Positions 5,537 through 5,556 of a DNA stretch of 5,556 nt are shown piece after piece (the stretch's first letter is position 1; each line of letters begins with the position of its first letter). Source of the stretch: Cuniculiplasma sp. (lineage in GTDB: Archaea > Thermoplasmatota > Thermoplasmata > Thermoplasmatales > Thermoplasmataceae); contig JAGDXN010000071.1 of assembly GCA_023256455.1 (NCBI GenBank), positions 10,202 to 15,757 of the forward strand, in the 5' to 3' direction. Both the position numbers and the translations under genes were made by a program. The notes beneath the pieces were generated by a model. The model searched no databases. It was not told the origin of the DNA and worked only from the letters and a program-made list of their open reading frames with translations.

Positions 5537-5556
5537 TTCTCCGTAAACATTCCTTC

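Noticed and set aside
1..5556. tRNA or rRNA genes, CRISPR arrays, insertion sequences or attachment sites
   Set aside because: I saw no clover-leaf arms, no regularly spaced repeats, no transposase motifs and no long terminal inverted repeats; coding sequence fills nearly all of the window.

Overview
The window looks like chromosomal DNA of an acidophilic, Thermoplasmatales-type euryarchaeon. Direct signs of an archaeon are a Cdc6/Orc1 initiator-family ATPase, a family-B DNA polymerase of the degenerate PolB2 kind, TATA boxes centred about 24-25 bases before start codons (leaderless genes), and one Shine-Dalgarno sequence that pairs exactly with the archaeal 16S tail. Arginine is written mostly AGG/AGA, isoleucine is often ATA, and composition is moderately AT-rich with very AT-rich intergenic DNA. 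The genus cannot be fixed by reading alone.

Layout: (1) Bases 1-256, minus strand: the N-terminal part of a DHA2-type major facilitator transporter, cut by the window edge. (2) Bases 257-352: a 96-base divergent promoter region with a TATA box for each side and a 9-base direct repeat between them that could be an operator. (3) Bases 353-844, plus: a small exported or membrane-anchored protein of unknown function carrying nine N-glycosylation sequons. (4) Bases 845-1004: a T-rich terminator, then the promoter and Shine-Dalgarno site of the next gene. (5) Bases 1005-2684, plus: a radical SAM enzyme with a cobalamin-binding-like N-terminal domain. (6) Bases 2681-3790, plus: a Cdc6/Orc1-family AAA+ ATPase whose start overlaps the previous stop as ATGA. 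(7) Bases 3752-5536, minus: a PolB2-like polymerase that meets the Cdc6 gene tail to tail with a 39-base overlap; its frame stays open to the right edge, so its true start may lie outside the window.

Working together: the radical SAM enzyme and Cdc6 are almost certainly translated from one mRNA. Cdc6 and PolB2 are convergent and share 3' ends. In Sulfolobales an Orc1/Cdc6 paralogue (Orc1-2) regulates the DNA-damage response and the PolB2 homologue (Dpo2) is a damage-induced polymerase, so the pair invites the idea of a DNA-damage or replication-restart locus. That is inference from other archaea and not shown by this sequence. The radical SAM enzyme could be a lipid-modifying enzyme of the GDGT ring synthase (Grs) kind, an even more tentative idea.
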